This document shows, in pieces, positions 12,892-38,335 of a stretch of DNA of 64,000 bases (positions within the stretch are counted from its first letter, which is position 1; every line of letters begins with the position of its first letter). Source of the DNA: Muraenolepis orangiensis. Lineage: Eukaryota > Chordata > Actinopteri > Gadiformes > Muraenolepididae. The DNA is taken from NCBI GenBank assembly GCA_027704905.1, contig CM051001.1:28137066-28201065 (forward strand), read 5' to 3'. A program made the translations under genes and the position numbers. The notes under the pieces were generated by a model, which did no database searches, was not told where the DNA came from, and saw only the letters and a list, made by a program, of their open reading frames with translations.

Positions 12892-13185
12892 GTAAGTGTG
12901 ACCCCCTGACCCCTCGGCATGCCCCTCTCTTCCTGAATTTGACGATGAACATGAAATGTATGAATTATTGTTTTATTCAACGAGTCAAGTAAACATACCA
13001 TATGTTTGCAACTTGAAGCTCTTATTTAATCCTTATTATACCTTAATTAATAATCAATAGGTTAAACAGTGATAATGTTTAGGTATGTCTAGATAGTTGC
13101 AGCCCTGTGATTCGTGATGTGCTGTCTAACAACCGGAATGGTTCTCTAAATGTCACCCAATCCTGGAGTCAGACAGACGGTCCAC

Positions 13186-13430
13186 GACTGTCTCTGTCTG
13201 ACTCTGAGGTCTGTCTGACTCTGAGGTCTGTCTGAGGTCTGTCTGACTCTGAGGTCTGTCTGACTCTGAGGTCTGTCTGACTCTGAGGTCTGTCTGACTC
13301 TGAGTCTCTGAGGTCTGTCTGACTCTGAGGTCTGTCTGACTCTGAGGTCTGTCTGAGGTCTGTCTGACTCTGAGGTCTGTCTGACTCTGAGGTCTGTCTG
13401 AGGTCTGTCTGACTCTGAGGTCTGTCTGTT
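13186..13430. repeat. Minisatellite, GGTCTGTCTGACTCTGA units
   Basis: About 14 units of roughly 10-18 bp in intron 2 between exons 2 and 3, with units lacking the GACTCT part interspersed. Confidence 0.93.
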
Positions 13431-13462
13431 CTCCTACCAGGAGAGTTAACATGCTAACACCC

Positions 13463-13650
<188 letters not shown>

Positions 13651-13663
13651 GCAGAACCCTGAC

Positions 13664-26560
<12,897 letters not shown>

Positions 26561-27547
26561 CCGGGGCGCCGCTGTGGCCTGGTTTCCCTGGTTCTGCGGA
26601 GCGGTTGGCGGCGGCAACGGCGGCGGAGGAGGAAGAGGAAGAGGCGGGACGGAACCGCCTCGGCTTCCCGTCGGTACCGCGGGTCGCGCTGGTGTTGTGA
26701 TTTTCTCTTTTGTACCGAGACGATGAAACCAGCGCAGAGAGGGAGAGAGGGAGAGAGGGAGAGAGAGGAGAGAGGGAGAGAGGGAGAGAGAGGAGAGAGA
26801 GAGAGGGAGAGAGGGAGAGAGAGGGAGAGAGAGGAGAGAGAGACCAACCAACCAACCGTGGGGAGTAGTCCACACCAGCCAGCAGAACTCGAGCTGAACG
26901 ACGAGGAGGAGGAGGGGTCGTCGTCAACGAACGGCGTTCGAAACAGAGTCCGAACTCTGGTGCCGACGCTGCTCCCCTGGAAGCTTCTGGAACTAAGAGA
27001 AATAGTTTTTTGTTTTTGTTTTTTTTGTCGTTGTGGCGTCCGCTACGTCCTTGATATGTGAACGGGATAAAACGTACCGCTGGAGAGAGAGAGAGCGAGA
27101 GAGAGAGAGAGAGAGAGCATATATTTATACTTTTGTACAGAAAAGACACATGGAGCCGTGAATCTATTGGTGCTCTGTTTACACAAACAAACAAACAAAC
27201 GAAGGAGACGTCGGGCGTGCGCCTTCTGTTTTGGTTTATTTTTACGTGTATTTTTTCAACCCACTTCCTGGTGAAATGTCTGATGGGAAGGAAGATGTTT
27301 TTTTGATACAAGGTAGGTTGTCTCCCCACAGCACTGTCGTCACGCCAGAGCATCGATAAAGTTACCGACCACCGCAATTTTTTTTAATTTTTTATTATCC
27401 ATTATCGGTTTTCATTTGATTTGTATTCGTATTTTATTTTATTTTATTTTATTTTGTTATTTACGATTGGGTTCTTGCGATTGTCAAATTGTGAATAGGC
27501 TGAATTTTTTTTTTTGTGCAGTAATTTATGTTCTATATACAAAATAT

Positions 27548-27555
27548 TGTACATA
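27548..27555 (+). promoter_or_regulatory. Pumilio-type element TGTACATA in the 3' UTR
   Basis: TGTACATA fits the UGUANAUA element bound by Pumilio proteins. It sits in an AT-rich stretch about 1 kb after the stop codon. A single 8-mer in 4.4 kb can occur by chance. Confidence 0.25.
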
Positions 27556-29219
27556 AAATGTCATTAACGAGAGCGTAAGAGAGACTTTAGACTGTTAAAA
27601 GATCCGCCGGGGCCACACGGATGTGGTCCGGCTCCGCAAATTAAGACCCGCTATCAGAATATATCAAATAGATTATTTTGTCTGGAGAAAGGCACACAAA
27701 ATGTATATCAAATCCTCCATTCTAGGTGTATCCTGGGCCTACCCACGCTTTTGGTTTTTTGATACATCGCTTGTTACCGCGCGAGATTTTTCAGCCGGAC
27801 AAAGAGAGTCCGACCTCCCGTGGCCCACCTGTCACTCATCTCTCCCCGACTCCATCACGTGCACCGCGCTGTTACTTTGAAACAACGGTTCGACCCTGTG
27901 AATCGACGTCAACACCCGTCACGAACAAATTCACCGCAAAAAAGGGAAAAACTCTCAGAAGACTAAGACCGGGGTCGAATGATTGATGAAACCAGGCTCT
28001 TTTAAGTTATTACTATTATCCGTGTACACGTCTGGATGTCCGTCTGCCGTCAAACAATCAAAAGAACCGATCTTGGGGAACTCATGGCTGATAGTCGCTA
28101 GGAGATAATTCTTATCCTCCTCGTTCCGCCGGGGGCGGAGCGTGACACAAACTGGCTCCTCCCACTAAACGCCTTCATTCTGCAAATGGGACCGGTATTC
28201 GGAGAGACCAGCTTTTAAGGTGTTAGTTATTTGCAAATAACTCTTCAAAGTACTTTTTTATTTATGAACAAAATCAGACATTGCACAGGGAGTACGTCCT
28301 TTTGATACACACTTGTATAAATGAAGGGCTACTGTTGTAGTCGTTTGGTGCTCATGTGTTGTACGGAGGTCACTACCGCCCGGTTTCATCACCCACACGT
28401 CCTGCTGGCCTTCTGTCATACGGAGGTCAGTCCCACCCTGGTTCCTCGCTGGGGTCATAACCACCCTTGGACCACCACCACCACCCTGTCCCCTGGCTCA
28501 GCCAGACAGTGTTGTCGGTCATGTCAAGGAGGCCTTCCGTCCTTGTTTTCTCCTTAGTTTCCTTCTTAAACAACCTACACCAATGCTGTCCAACGCAGCG
28601 TGTGGGATTTAGAGTGGGAGTGGGAAGGTTTTGCTTCGGTCACCAAGGCAACCAACATGTGAAAAAAACACTTTCTCCATGGCTCGGCAGTGCTGCTCGC
28701 TGTTGGTAGTTTGAGCCGCTTCCGTGTGTGTTTTAATGTGCTCACGGTGGGTTCACCCTCTCCTGACACACGACCCAATCTGTTACTGGAAAACACGATA
28801 TGGAAGGTTCTCGCTTGTTGTTGTGTTTTGAGGAAAGGATAACTTAACTGACTACCATTACGATCTTCACCAGACCAGCTTGAATCTTTGGTTATTTGGT
28901 TGAGTCCCAACACCAGTGCCGCTACAGATCACTGACCGGGTTTTCACTTGTGAAGCAGCAGGGAGTGTGCCGGTTACACGGTCACAACGTCCAATGGCAC
29001 CGCAGGTCTCCACCTCATTGTCCTGTTCACTGGTCTCACTGTGGTTGTTTTGGCAGCGTTTTAACCTACACGGTGTGTCCCAGTGGGGTGGAGTTGGGAC
29101 CAATTGCGGTCTTTGGGTCTAAAAAAAACCCGACGATACCCCCACCCATCCCCGCACTGCTGGTCTGATGGTGTACCGGGATCCTTCTGTCTTAAGACTT
29201 TAGGCTTAACGTGTTCAAC

Positions 29220-29420
29220 GTCAGCCCTGCAGAAAACTATGTCACATTACACCAACTAAACATCAGCCCTGCAGGAAGCCACATCACATTACACCAACTA
29301 AACATCAGCCGTGCAGCAAACCACCTCACATTACACCAACTAAACATCAGCCCTGCAGCAAACCACCTCACATAACACCACCTAAACATTAGCCGTGCAG
29401 CAAACCACCTCACATAACAC
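29220..29420. repeat. 42-bp minisatellite in the 3' UTR
   Basis: About 4.5 copies of a unit beginning ACATCAGCCCTGCAG and ending ACACCAACTAA, with minor variants. Confidence 0.92.
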
Positions 29421-30905
29421 CAAGTAAGTGTAGCGTTCCCAACTGCCTCCTGCGACCCTAAATTCCGAACTGTGTGTGTTAGCATTCCGCCTACAAAGCG
29501 TGTCGGATCAACAGTTACATTATTTTTTTGAATCGTGTTTTCCTTTAGATCATCGTGGCTCAGATTGTCAGATTTTTTTTTTAATATACGATGTGAGAAC
29601 TTTTTTCCGAAAACGTAAAAAAAAAAAAGAAAGTTGCGGTTAAAGAAAGTCGTGTTTTCCGGGGGCGTGGCCGCAGTGACTGCCAGTAAAGCTGGCCGCG
29701 TGGGCGGAACTTCTCTCTGTCCTTTCCCACGGTGCTCAACTATGGTGCTAACATCTGCTTCGTTACCCCGTACTCTGGAACCAAAAAAAAAACTATTCTA
29801 TTCAGGGACAGATAATGGGATTGTTGGTATTTTGACGGCTAACATTCCCCCCGAACGTTAGCGGTCCGACGTGGTCCAGAGTGAGGATGTTCTCTGTAGA
29901 GACGCCAGCTGCGTGCTACGCTAACCTACGCTAGCTGTTGGCGAGTGTTTTGAGACCAGCGATGGTGACTGTGGCACGCCCCCATGAGCCATAACAGACG
30001 ACATCGGGAATCTGTCCACTTTTGTATTATTTATTGAAGCTGTAAAAAAAAAATATTACCAGCTTGTGTTTTTGTTGAACTACCGATTTTTCTCTCTGCG
30101 TTTTTTGTTTGTTGGTTTTTATACTTTTGATTTTATTTTTTTAAATTTTTTTCTCTCATCATGGATCCTCATATTTTTTGGAAACTCATACTGGACTCAT
30201 GCACATAATGACATTTTAGAATCAATAACAAAATCAGTTTTTGTTGTTCTTGTAACTTGTTGTTTCGGTGTATGGATAATATCCGGGTCGACAACCACAC
30301 ACAAAAGGTGTCTCAGTCTGGCGAGGTGTTGATTTACATTTACAAAGAACGAAAAAGAAAGAACAATATGAATAATGTGCAATACGTGTTCCTCAGACCG
30401 CGTCTGACGTCGCCGTACAAACCTGCTCAAACCTGCTCAAACCTGCTCAAACCTGCTCAGACCCCCCGCTTTAGTTTTTAGTTTCCAGTCGGTTCCTCAG
30501 GTCTCACAACACTGCCTCGGTCGGGCAAACCAGGAATTCTCAGAAGTGACACTAATGCAGCGCAGACACACCCGCGACTGGACAACGCTTTCCGTCTCGT
30601 CTTTCTTCGGCTTCTCGGGGGGACACCGCCGGTTTCCTTTCCGTCTTTTGTTTGTTCCTTTTCTTTCTGTTGTTGTCGTTGTCGTTATTTTTTCTCGGTG
30701 AATGCAGGCACTTCCTCGGGTGTCCGTTTTTTTCCTTTCCTGCCTTTTTTTATGAATGTTATTTATTGCACATGTAATGAAATGTTTTTTTTTGTCATCG
30801 CTACATTTGAGTCGAGAGGCTCGGGTTCGAGCCCCGGGGGGGTTTGGATTTCTTACGTAGAAAAATGACGGAAGCTTTTGTCAAAACCTAAGTGTGTATT
30901 TCATC

Positions 30906-30911
30906 AATAAA
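30906..30911 (+). terminator. pcgf3: Polyadenylation signal AATAAA
   Basis: Canonical AATAAA followed about 35-50 bases later by a GT-rich downstream element (GTTGTCGTGTGTGTG), the usual arrangement of a functional vertebrate poly(A) site. It is the best candidate for the end of the pcgf3 transcript. Confidence 0.55.
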
Positions 30912-30934
30912 TGCCTTTTAAAAGTGTTAAACCG

Positions 30935-31545
30935 CTGTTTGGAGTTGTCGTGTGTGTGAAATTTATGCATCATTTCAGCAGTGACTTTAGTACATTTTCT
31001 TTGTAAATGTAATCTAACGTCACGACAGCAGCTGCTGGTTCCAACGCTAAAAACTCTGTGACACGCATACTGCTCCTTTTAAACTACCCTCCTGCTACTG
31101 AGCAAGGCACTTCAATGTCTCCAAGACAGTGACAACCATGATACAGAATACAAAATCTCTTAGTCTTATTTGTCGGGTTCTGTTTACGGTCCGATTTAGG
31201 ATCCCGATATTGAAATGGGCGAGTTCTGTCTAATGTGTCTATTTCCACAGGGTACGATATGATGTGTGGTTGGCTGAATGACGGCAAGAGTTTCCTAGCA
31301 TGTCGGCGTCTGATTGCTCTTACATATGCTCAGTCCCTCAGGGTCTCGGCAAGCCTTCCAACCGATTGGAAGTCTGGAAAAAACAGCGGGACACAATAGT
31401 TTAATACTAAAAGTTTATTGATATCAAATATTTACAGACGCCAGATACTGACTTCATCAATTCACGTGGCTTTGTGGACCAACTTTGGGGGGAACTGGGG
31501 GCGTGTGGGAAAGTTAGACGACCGACATTTCGACCCGCTGCACAC
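30935..31545. other. Intergenic DNA after the pcgf3 poly(A) site
   Basis: Mixed sequence. CTACTGAGCAAGGCACTTCA at 31095 resembles a segment seen in fish SINEs, but no complete element can be drawn. Confidence 0.4.
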
Positions 31546-32225
31546 ACTGCGCTCACTGCACACACAGCTCACTGCACACACACTGCCCACACTGAACTCA
31601 CTGCTCACAGTGCACTGCCCAACACTGCTCACTGCACACACACTGCCCACACTGAACTCACTGCACACACACTGCACTCACTGCTCACACACACTGCCCA
31701 CACTGAACTCACTGCTCACTGCACTGCACACACACAGCTCACTGCACACACACTGCCCACACTGAACTCACTGCTCACAGTGCACTGCCCAACACTGCTC
31801 ACTGCACACACACTGCCCACACTGAACTCACTGCACACACACTGCACTCACTGCTCACTGCACACACACTGCCCACACTGAACTCACTGCTCACTGCACA
31901 CACACTGCCCACACTGAACTCACTGCTCACAGTGCACTGCCCAACACTGCTCACTGCACACACACTGCACACACTGCTCACTGCCCACACTGAACTCACT
32001 GCTCACTGCACACACACTGCCCACACTGAACTCACTGCTCACTGCACACACACTGCCCACACACTGCAGACACTGTTCACGGCACACACACTGCGCACTG
32101 CAGACACTGAACACACTGCACACAAACTACACACAATGCAGTCACTGCATGTAACTGCACACACTGCAGGCACCGTCCCTGCACACACTGCAGTCACTGC
32201 ATACACACTGCGCACACTGCAGTTT
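31546..32225. repeat. Minisatellite, CTCACTGCACACACACTGCC units, about 680 bp
   Basis: Higher-order repeat: CACACTGAACTCACTGC and CTCACTGCACACACACTGCC modules alternate, with a longer unit of roughly 170-180 bp visible twice (31560-31740 and 31740-31910). It decays to the right. Confidence 0.93.
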
Positions 32226-32462
32226 GAGAAGCGCAATGCTTCACGTTGACATGGTCGTTGTGTTTCTGTGAACTTCACTTTTTCAGATTTCCAGCGGGGC
32301 CTTCAGGGTGGTGGTGGGTGTGAAGGGACACGCTGGAGGAGGAAGTGTTGTGAAATGAGACGGAACAAACCGACTTCATCCATCACACAGCTCATAATGA
32401 GATGGATGAGTTGTGCTAGAAGCGTCCGGAGTCCTAATGTGTTTTTGTGTTTGACGACTGTA

Positions 32463-32825
32463 GAGTGTGTCTGGTTGAAGCAGCCTCTCCTGGCCTCAGT
32501 CAGACTGATAAGAGTCTGGTTGAAGCAGCCTCACCTGGCCCCAGTCAGACTGATTAGAGTCTGGTTGAAGCAGCCTCTCCTGGCCCCAGTCAGACTGATT
32601 AGAGCCTGGGGCTGGTGAGGCTGCACACCTGTGGGTCATTTGGTAATCAAGGGCCACAGGTTAAACCAGCCACTACACACACTCAGGAGGCGCGCTAGCA
32701 TGCACCACCTGCTCTGTTTGCTTTCAACTGCAAACTTCACAATAGATCATAAAAACACATCTCTCTGATCCTCGTCCATGTGTCCTTGTTGTCGTGGGGA
32801 GCCTTAAGAAGCCATTTCACTAGCG
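32463..32825 (+). repeat. Dispersed repeat copy 2 with a 45-bp tandem array
   Basis: Three 45-bp units matching those at 10356-10625, then the same tail order (GGGGCTGGTGAGGCTG, TGGTAATCAAGGGCCACAGG, GAAGCCATTTCAC) in the same orientation, 22 kb away. The tandem copy number differs (three against six). Confidence 0.88.
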
Positions 32826-32924
32826 TGTGACAGCGGAGACTGACGGGACACGTGTGTGTATGTACCGGTTTGTCTTCTACACCCTGACTGTGATAACAGA
32901 TGGTGAATAAGTTTGTTTTGTGAT

Positions 32925-32930
<6 letters not shown>

Positions 32931-32964
<34 letters not shown>
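32931..32964. repeat. (TG)n microsatellite
   Basis: About 17 TG units. Confidence 0.9.
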
Positions 32965-32966
<2 letters not shown>

Positions 32967-33259
32967 ACAGATCAGGAGAGAGTTTGTCTGAATAGAAGAA
33001 CCTGTGAACATTTCCCGGTCAATTGACTCCATTATAGACTGACCCGGATCCCACTCCCAGTTGAGATCTGGTCTGAACTGAACCTTCCTGTCAGCAGACC
33101 GCTTAAGACGATTATCACGCTCGGTGGGTTCAGAAAACACGGGGAACTGTGTACTCGTTTGTTCTTCACGCTGAACATTCATTATTCATTATTCATAATT
33201 ACTGGTTCTCATATCCAACAGGAATTAGAACTCATTATCTGTGAGGGATGAAGTCTTTC

Positions 33260-33690
33260 CTAAAAGGTTAGTCTCCTGGTTGGTCTTCTAGTTAGTCTCC
33301 TTGCTAGTCCCCTGGTTTGTCTTCTAGTGAGTCTTCTGGTTAGTTTCCTGGTACGTCCCCTGGTTAATCTCCTTGTTAGTCTTCTCGTCTCCTCATTCGT
33401 CTCCTCGTTTGTTTCCTTGTCTTCTCATTTGTCTCCTCATTTGTCTCCTCGTCTCCTCGCTTGTCTCCTCATCTTCTAGTCTCATGCAGTCTCCTTGTTA
33501 TGTCTAGTTGTTGTCTTCTAGTTAGTCTCCTGGTTAGTCTCTGTTAGTCTTGTAGTTAGTCTCTTTGTTAGTGTTCTAGTTAGTCTCCTGGTTAGTCTCT
33601 TTGTTAGTCTTGTAGTTAGTCTCTTTGTTAGTGTTCTAGTTAGTCTCCTGGTTAGTTTCCTCGTTAGTCTCCTCGTTAGTCTCCTCCGTG
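33260..33690. repeat. Minisatellite, GTTAGTCTCCTG units
   Basis: About 430 bp of variable 10-13 bp units (TTAGTCTCCTGG, TTAGTCTCTTTG, TTAGTGTTCTAG); a 56-bp higher-order duplication is visible at 33555-33650. Confidence 0.92.
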
Positions 33691-35342
33691 CTGTGTGATG
33701 CTTGTGTTCTGCTGGTCGTCTCTGAGGGCTATCTGAACTCAGTAATACAGTTGCCCAGGGCAACCAGCGCCTGGCTCTTTGTTGTTGTCATGACACGGGG
33801 GTCAGGGATGAAGAATGTGTCAAACATACATTCATACATGCATACATACTGTACATACAAGCACGCCATACACACACACACAGACAGTTCATTGTGGTGC
33901 CAATTAGCGTGTGCGAGCGAGGGGCTACACATGGACATCCTCCCTGGAGAGAGGACCTACTCTGGGTGTGTGGTCAACTCCCCTGCCTGGAGACGTTGAA
34001 CCTAGCGTTAGCCTAGCGTTAGCCTAGCGTCAGCCTAGCGTTAGCCTGCACAGCGCATCTGCATCTGACCTTTTTTTTCTATTACCTTTTGCTGTTCATT
34101 TTCTCTTTGTTTTGAAATGTTAATTCAATTGAATGTTTATGTCTCACGGCCAGTGGTGAACCATCAGGGCCTTCAAGGTATTCAGAGAAGACCCTGGAAC
34201 CCTCAGATGAAACAAAAAAATAAATCGAATTAATACAATTTAATAACATTTGAATAAAATGAATAAATTAGAATCATATCTGTGTTGTTGATCTGTAATA
34301 TTACAGTGTTGTGTTATTTGTTTGTCTTTCTCGGTCCATGCACTACGCATTTGAGTGGTTTTGTGTTTTGTGGGATCAGATATTTTTCTGGGTTGCTGGG
34401 AAGAATATCCTTCAACCAAAGTACTCGCTGTTCTTGAGCGAATGCTTTGGCCCTTAGACTGAATGAGAGCGTAAATTTGGATTGACAATTTGATCACCCA
34501 ATCATATATTGGTTTGTAGCCAATGGGCGTATTCTTTCAGATTTCCCCACGGTTCCATGGTACGCTAGAAGGTCCAGTTAGTTCACTGGCTTGAGACAGA
34601 GGATCTAGCTTAGTGCTACGTAGCAATTGATTTGAAGTTTTATTGGTTTATTACAATTATATTGGGTATCGATCTAAGTATAGTAGAGAGTCGGGGCATG
34701 GAAGTCGGGCAAATCAGCGGTACATCGCTCTAGCTCAGTCCGACGAGGGGGGCCCGTGTCGGACCCGACTCAGCAACGTCCCTGTGCCTCTCTGGAGCCC
34801 TGGAGGTCCCACAACAATAAACCTGATTGGTTTATTGTTTTATTGGCCTCTATCATTGGTGAGTGAGACTAATTTGTCTTTGCTGGTTTTGCCGCAGTGT
34901 TGCATCTCGTTGAGCTGGTTTTGCATTTTGTTTCTACACACTTGTTGAATGATTAGTTAATGGCTGTCTTGAGTTTGTTAAGCATTTGTTAAGAGTTTTG
35001 GAGTAGGCACTAATGATGTGTGACGATGCAGCGAGCTACAGTACAGTACCAGTACAGTCATTCATCCATAGCCTGTGTGTGGTGGTCTGTGTTGGGCTGT
35101 TACTTCACTACATGGACAGTGCTTTGCCAACTATGGTCAACTTGGAAATTGGCTGCGACTGCGACAATCTTATCTGCCTCAATGAGATAAGGCATAAAGT
35201 GACGAATCCGGGGGGGGGGGGCTACAGAAGGTCCAGTTGTGATCGACACGGTTCGCCACTGCTCATGAAACACGTTCAAACTATAGTAGCTTTAACATTT
35301 CATTTTTTGTATTTACTAATAATATTAGTTTATTTTAATTGA
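33691..35342. other. Intergenic DNA, no gene recognised
   Basis: Contains a small tandem AGCGTTAGCCT repeat at about 34002-34048 and otherwise mixed to AT-rich sequence. No frame resembles a known protein. Confidence 0.5.
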
Positions 35343-35480
35343 ATGCATACCTCCACCACACCAAAAAGTCCCCTGGGTCCAAATTTGGATCCGCATCTGC
35401 TCCAAAATCATATCAACTGTTCCTTGGCCCGTAAGCAATCTACCCACCAAGTACAGTTTGTACAATTCTGTACATCACTT
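35343..35480 (-). mobile_element. MITE/SINE-like dispersed repeat, minus strand
   Basis: Its reverse complement aligns in order with 59105-59215: CTTGGTGG.TAGATT, then GGGCCAAGGAACAGTTGAT, a GGATCC pair, and the GGAGGTATG end. It is truncated at the distal side. Confidence 0.65.
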
Positions 35481-35967
35481 TTTGAGTTATCTTCTCCAGC
35501 TCAGCTGACTGTCTTCCCTTCCTCCCCAGTAGGTGCAGTTTGGTGTGTGTTGTAGTTCCAGCTCTGCAGGACGTCTGTGTTGCTCCTATTAAAAGAGGCC
35601 CGTGTGTCTGAGCTGGTGGTGAGCATATAATTACCCCCTCGCTTCCCCGGGCCGCCGGAAGCTTCCGGAACAGCTCCCGAGAGCTTTTATTGTGAAATAA
35701 TCCCATTAAAGAAACAATCGCAGCTCCGCATGTGGTAAATGTACATTGATTATGGGAAGGTGGGGGTACTTAGTTTGATTACCTCTTGGCTGTACAGGTG
35801 GGAGGAGGGCGTAGAAGGGGCGTAGTTGGAGGGTTTTGGTCTTTCTGAAGTGCCGTAAAGCAGTTCCCCTGAGTCACTGCCTGCTAGCCAATGCTAGATC
35901 TTAACATTTGTATTATTCTTATAGTATGTGACTTATCATCTACTGTATAATATATGATGATGGAGCC

Positions 35968-36136
<169 letters not shown>

Positions 36137-36299
36137 AGCTACAACAATACCAATCCCCCTCCCTGCATACCAAAACATCCTATCCTCCGTATCCCAGCTC
36201 AGACCCTGAGGTGTCAGTGGCCTTAAATAGCAGAGCTCTCGCTAACCGCTAATGAGACTGTAGCGTCTGCCTGTAGCACCCTGCTGTCTGTCTGCTACC

Positions 36300-37182
36300 A
36301 AACAGACATCTGAACTACAGACAGACATCTGAACTACAGACATCTGAACTACAGACAGACATCTGAACTACCAACAGACATCTGAACTACAGACAGACAT
36401 CTGAACTACCAACAGACATCTGAAATTACACTAGACATCGGAACTACCAACAGACATCTGAACTACAGACAGACATCTGAACTACAGACATCTGAACTAC
36501 AAACAGACATCTGAACTACAGACATCTGAACTACAGACAGACATCTGAACTACCAACAGACATCTGAACTACAGACATCTGAACTACAGACAGACATCTG
36601 AACGACAGACATCTGAACTACCAACAGACATCTGAACGACAGACATCTGAAATAGTAACAGACATCTGAACTACAGACATCTGCACTACAGACAGACATC
36701 TGAAATACAGACATCTGAACTACAGACAGACATCTGAACTACAGACAGACATCTGAACTACCAACAGACATCTGAACTACAGACAGACATCTGAACTACC
36801 AACAGACATCTGAAATTACACTAGACATCGGAACTACCAACAGACATCTGAACTACAGACAGACATCTGAACTACCAACAGACATCTGAACTACAGACAG
36901 ACATCTGAACTACAGACATCTGAACTACAAACAGACATCTGAACTACAGACATCTGAACTACAGACAGACATCTGAACTACCAACAGACATCTGAACTAC
37001 AGACATCTGAACTACAAACAGACATCTGAACGACAGACATCTGAACTACAGACAGACATCTGAACGACAGACATCTGAACTACCAACAGACATCTGAACG
37101 ACAGACATCTGAAATAGTAACAGACATCTGAACTACAGACATCTGCACTACAGACAGACATCTGAACTACAGACAGACATCT
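36300..37182. repeat. Minisatellite, ACAGACATCTGAACTAC units, about 880 bp
   Basis: Some 45 units of 17 or 21 bp (with or without an extra GACA). A larger block of about 410 bp is itself duplicated: the distinctive AAATTACACTAGACATCGGA variant occurs at about 36422 and again at about 36811. Confidence 0.94.
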
Positions 37183-37278
37183 GGGAGACCTGTTAGGAGG
37201 AGGAGGAGGAGAGCCCCTCCCCTCCTCCCCCTGTCTCCCCTGATTGCTCCTCCATGTTAGAGATAATCAATGTTTGGG

Positions 37279-37412
<134 letters not shown>

Positions 37413-37591
37413 TAAACCCACCTGGACGCTGCTCTCTTCCTGACGATTCCGCCTGGCAACAATAGAGACATTTTGTTGTGGGGAGCCGGCAGCCGATTGG
37501 CTGTGTGGTCGGGCGAGGCGTCAGGCGGGCCGTGGGTTGATGGAAGGCAATCTCCTTCGGTGTCACAACGCATCAGCGGGGATTTGTCCGC

Positions 37592-37655
37592 CGCTGCGGC
37601 GGTTAGCCACCAGCGGCGGTTAGCCACCAGCGGCGGTTAGCCACCAGCGGCCATC
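37592..37655. repeat. 20-bp tandem repeat, GCGGCGGTTAGCCACCA
   Basis: Three to four copies of a CpG-rich 20-bp unit ending at GCGGCCATCGG. Confidence 0.88.
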
Positions 37656-37997
37656 GGCCGTTTAGCGATGACAACAATGAATTGTTCAGGAACCATCCGT
37701 TTTTTGATATGATCGCTGTTTGATTTGATTTGAAAACATTTTAAGTGGCGTCCACTTAAAGGATATTATAGCAACCTCGTCCCAAAGTGTCAAGTTCAGT
37801 CATTCTCTCCACGTTCTAGAACACAGTAGAAAATGGAATGATTGACAGTCACGTGACGGTGGCTCTGGCTGCTGATTGGACGGCCCGGACAGACCATATT
37901 CAACCATCATCACTCATCCTTTGTATTCAAATGTCTCCTGTGGGGCCCTTATCTCAGGAGACAGCAGCTGTCAGGGGGGCTCCAACGCTCCTCTCCT

Positions 37998-38054
37998 CAC
38001 GTGCACTACTCAGGCACGTGCACTTCTGGCTTTCAGTGTGTGCACGTGCCTGAG
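37998..38054. promoter_or_regulatory. Cluster of three CACGTG E-boxes with a 15-bp inverted repeat
   Basis: CACGTG occurs at 37998-38003, 38015-38020 and 38043-38048. The last two lie in perfect inverted arms (CTCAGGCACGTGCAC at 38009-38023 and its reverse complement at 38040-38054). CACGTG is the site for bHLH factors such as MYC/MAX, USF and CLOCK/BMAL. No gene start is recognised nearby, so function is open. Confidence 0.35.
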
Positions 38055-38092
38055 CAGAATGGGCAGTGGAAAGTGCACTTAGACAATGGAGT

Positions 38093-38127
<35 letters not shown>

Positions 38128-38335
38128 CACAAACCTACCCTATTTGCTTGGTTTGGACAAGAATGCTATAGTTGAAAAATGTAAGGAATATATTTAGATG
38201 ATGATGATGATGTATGATAATGTTATTATCGTAAAGCGTGTTAACTGGAGAACACTATAAAGAGTATCTCCGGAAACACTGGAGCCCAGACAGGAAGAGG
38301 AGGCAGACGAAGATGTCACTTCATTCCCTCTAAAC

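Larger units (their letters stand above)
26561..30930 (+). other. pcgf3: Probable 3' UTR of pcgf3
   Basis: From the stop codon to the AATAAA at 30906 lie about 4.4 kb that are largely free of transposons, T-rich in places, and contain no other convincing coding frame. Mammalian PCGF3 also has a long 3' UTR as I recall. The tract includes GA-rich repeats at 26730-26845 and 27083-27118, a Pumilio-type site, and a 42-bp minisatellite at 29220-29420. Shorter forms using earlier polyadenylation sites are possible. Confidence 0.5.

Noticed and set aside
28321..29168. Overlapping 70-112 codon frames within the 3' UTR region
   Set aside because: They lie on both strands in overlapping frames with no protein family resemblance, and the region reads as 3' UTR.
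30825..30842. GGGTTCGAGCCCC, a tRNA T-arm-like palindrome
   Set aside because: There is no acceptor stem, D arm or A box around it; it is an isolated match in the 3' UTR.
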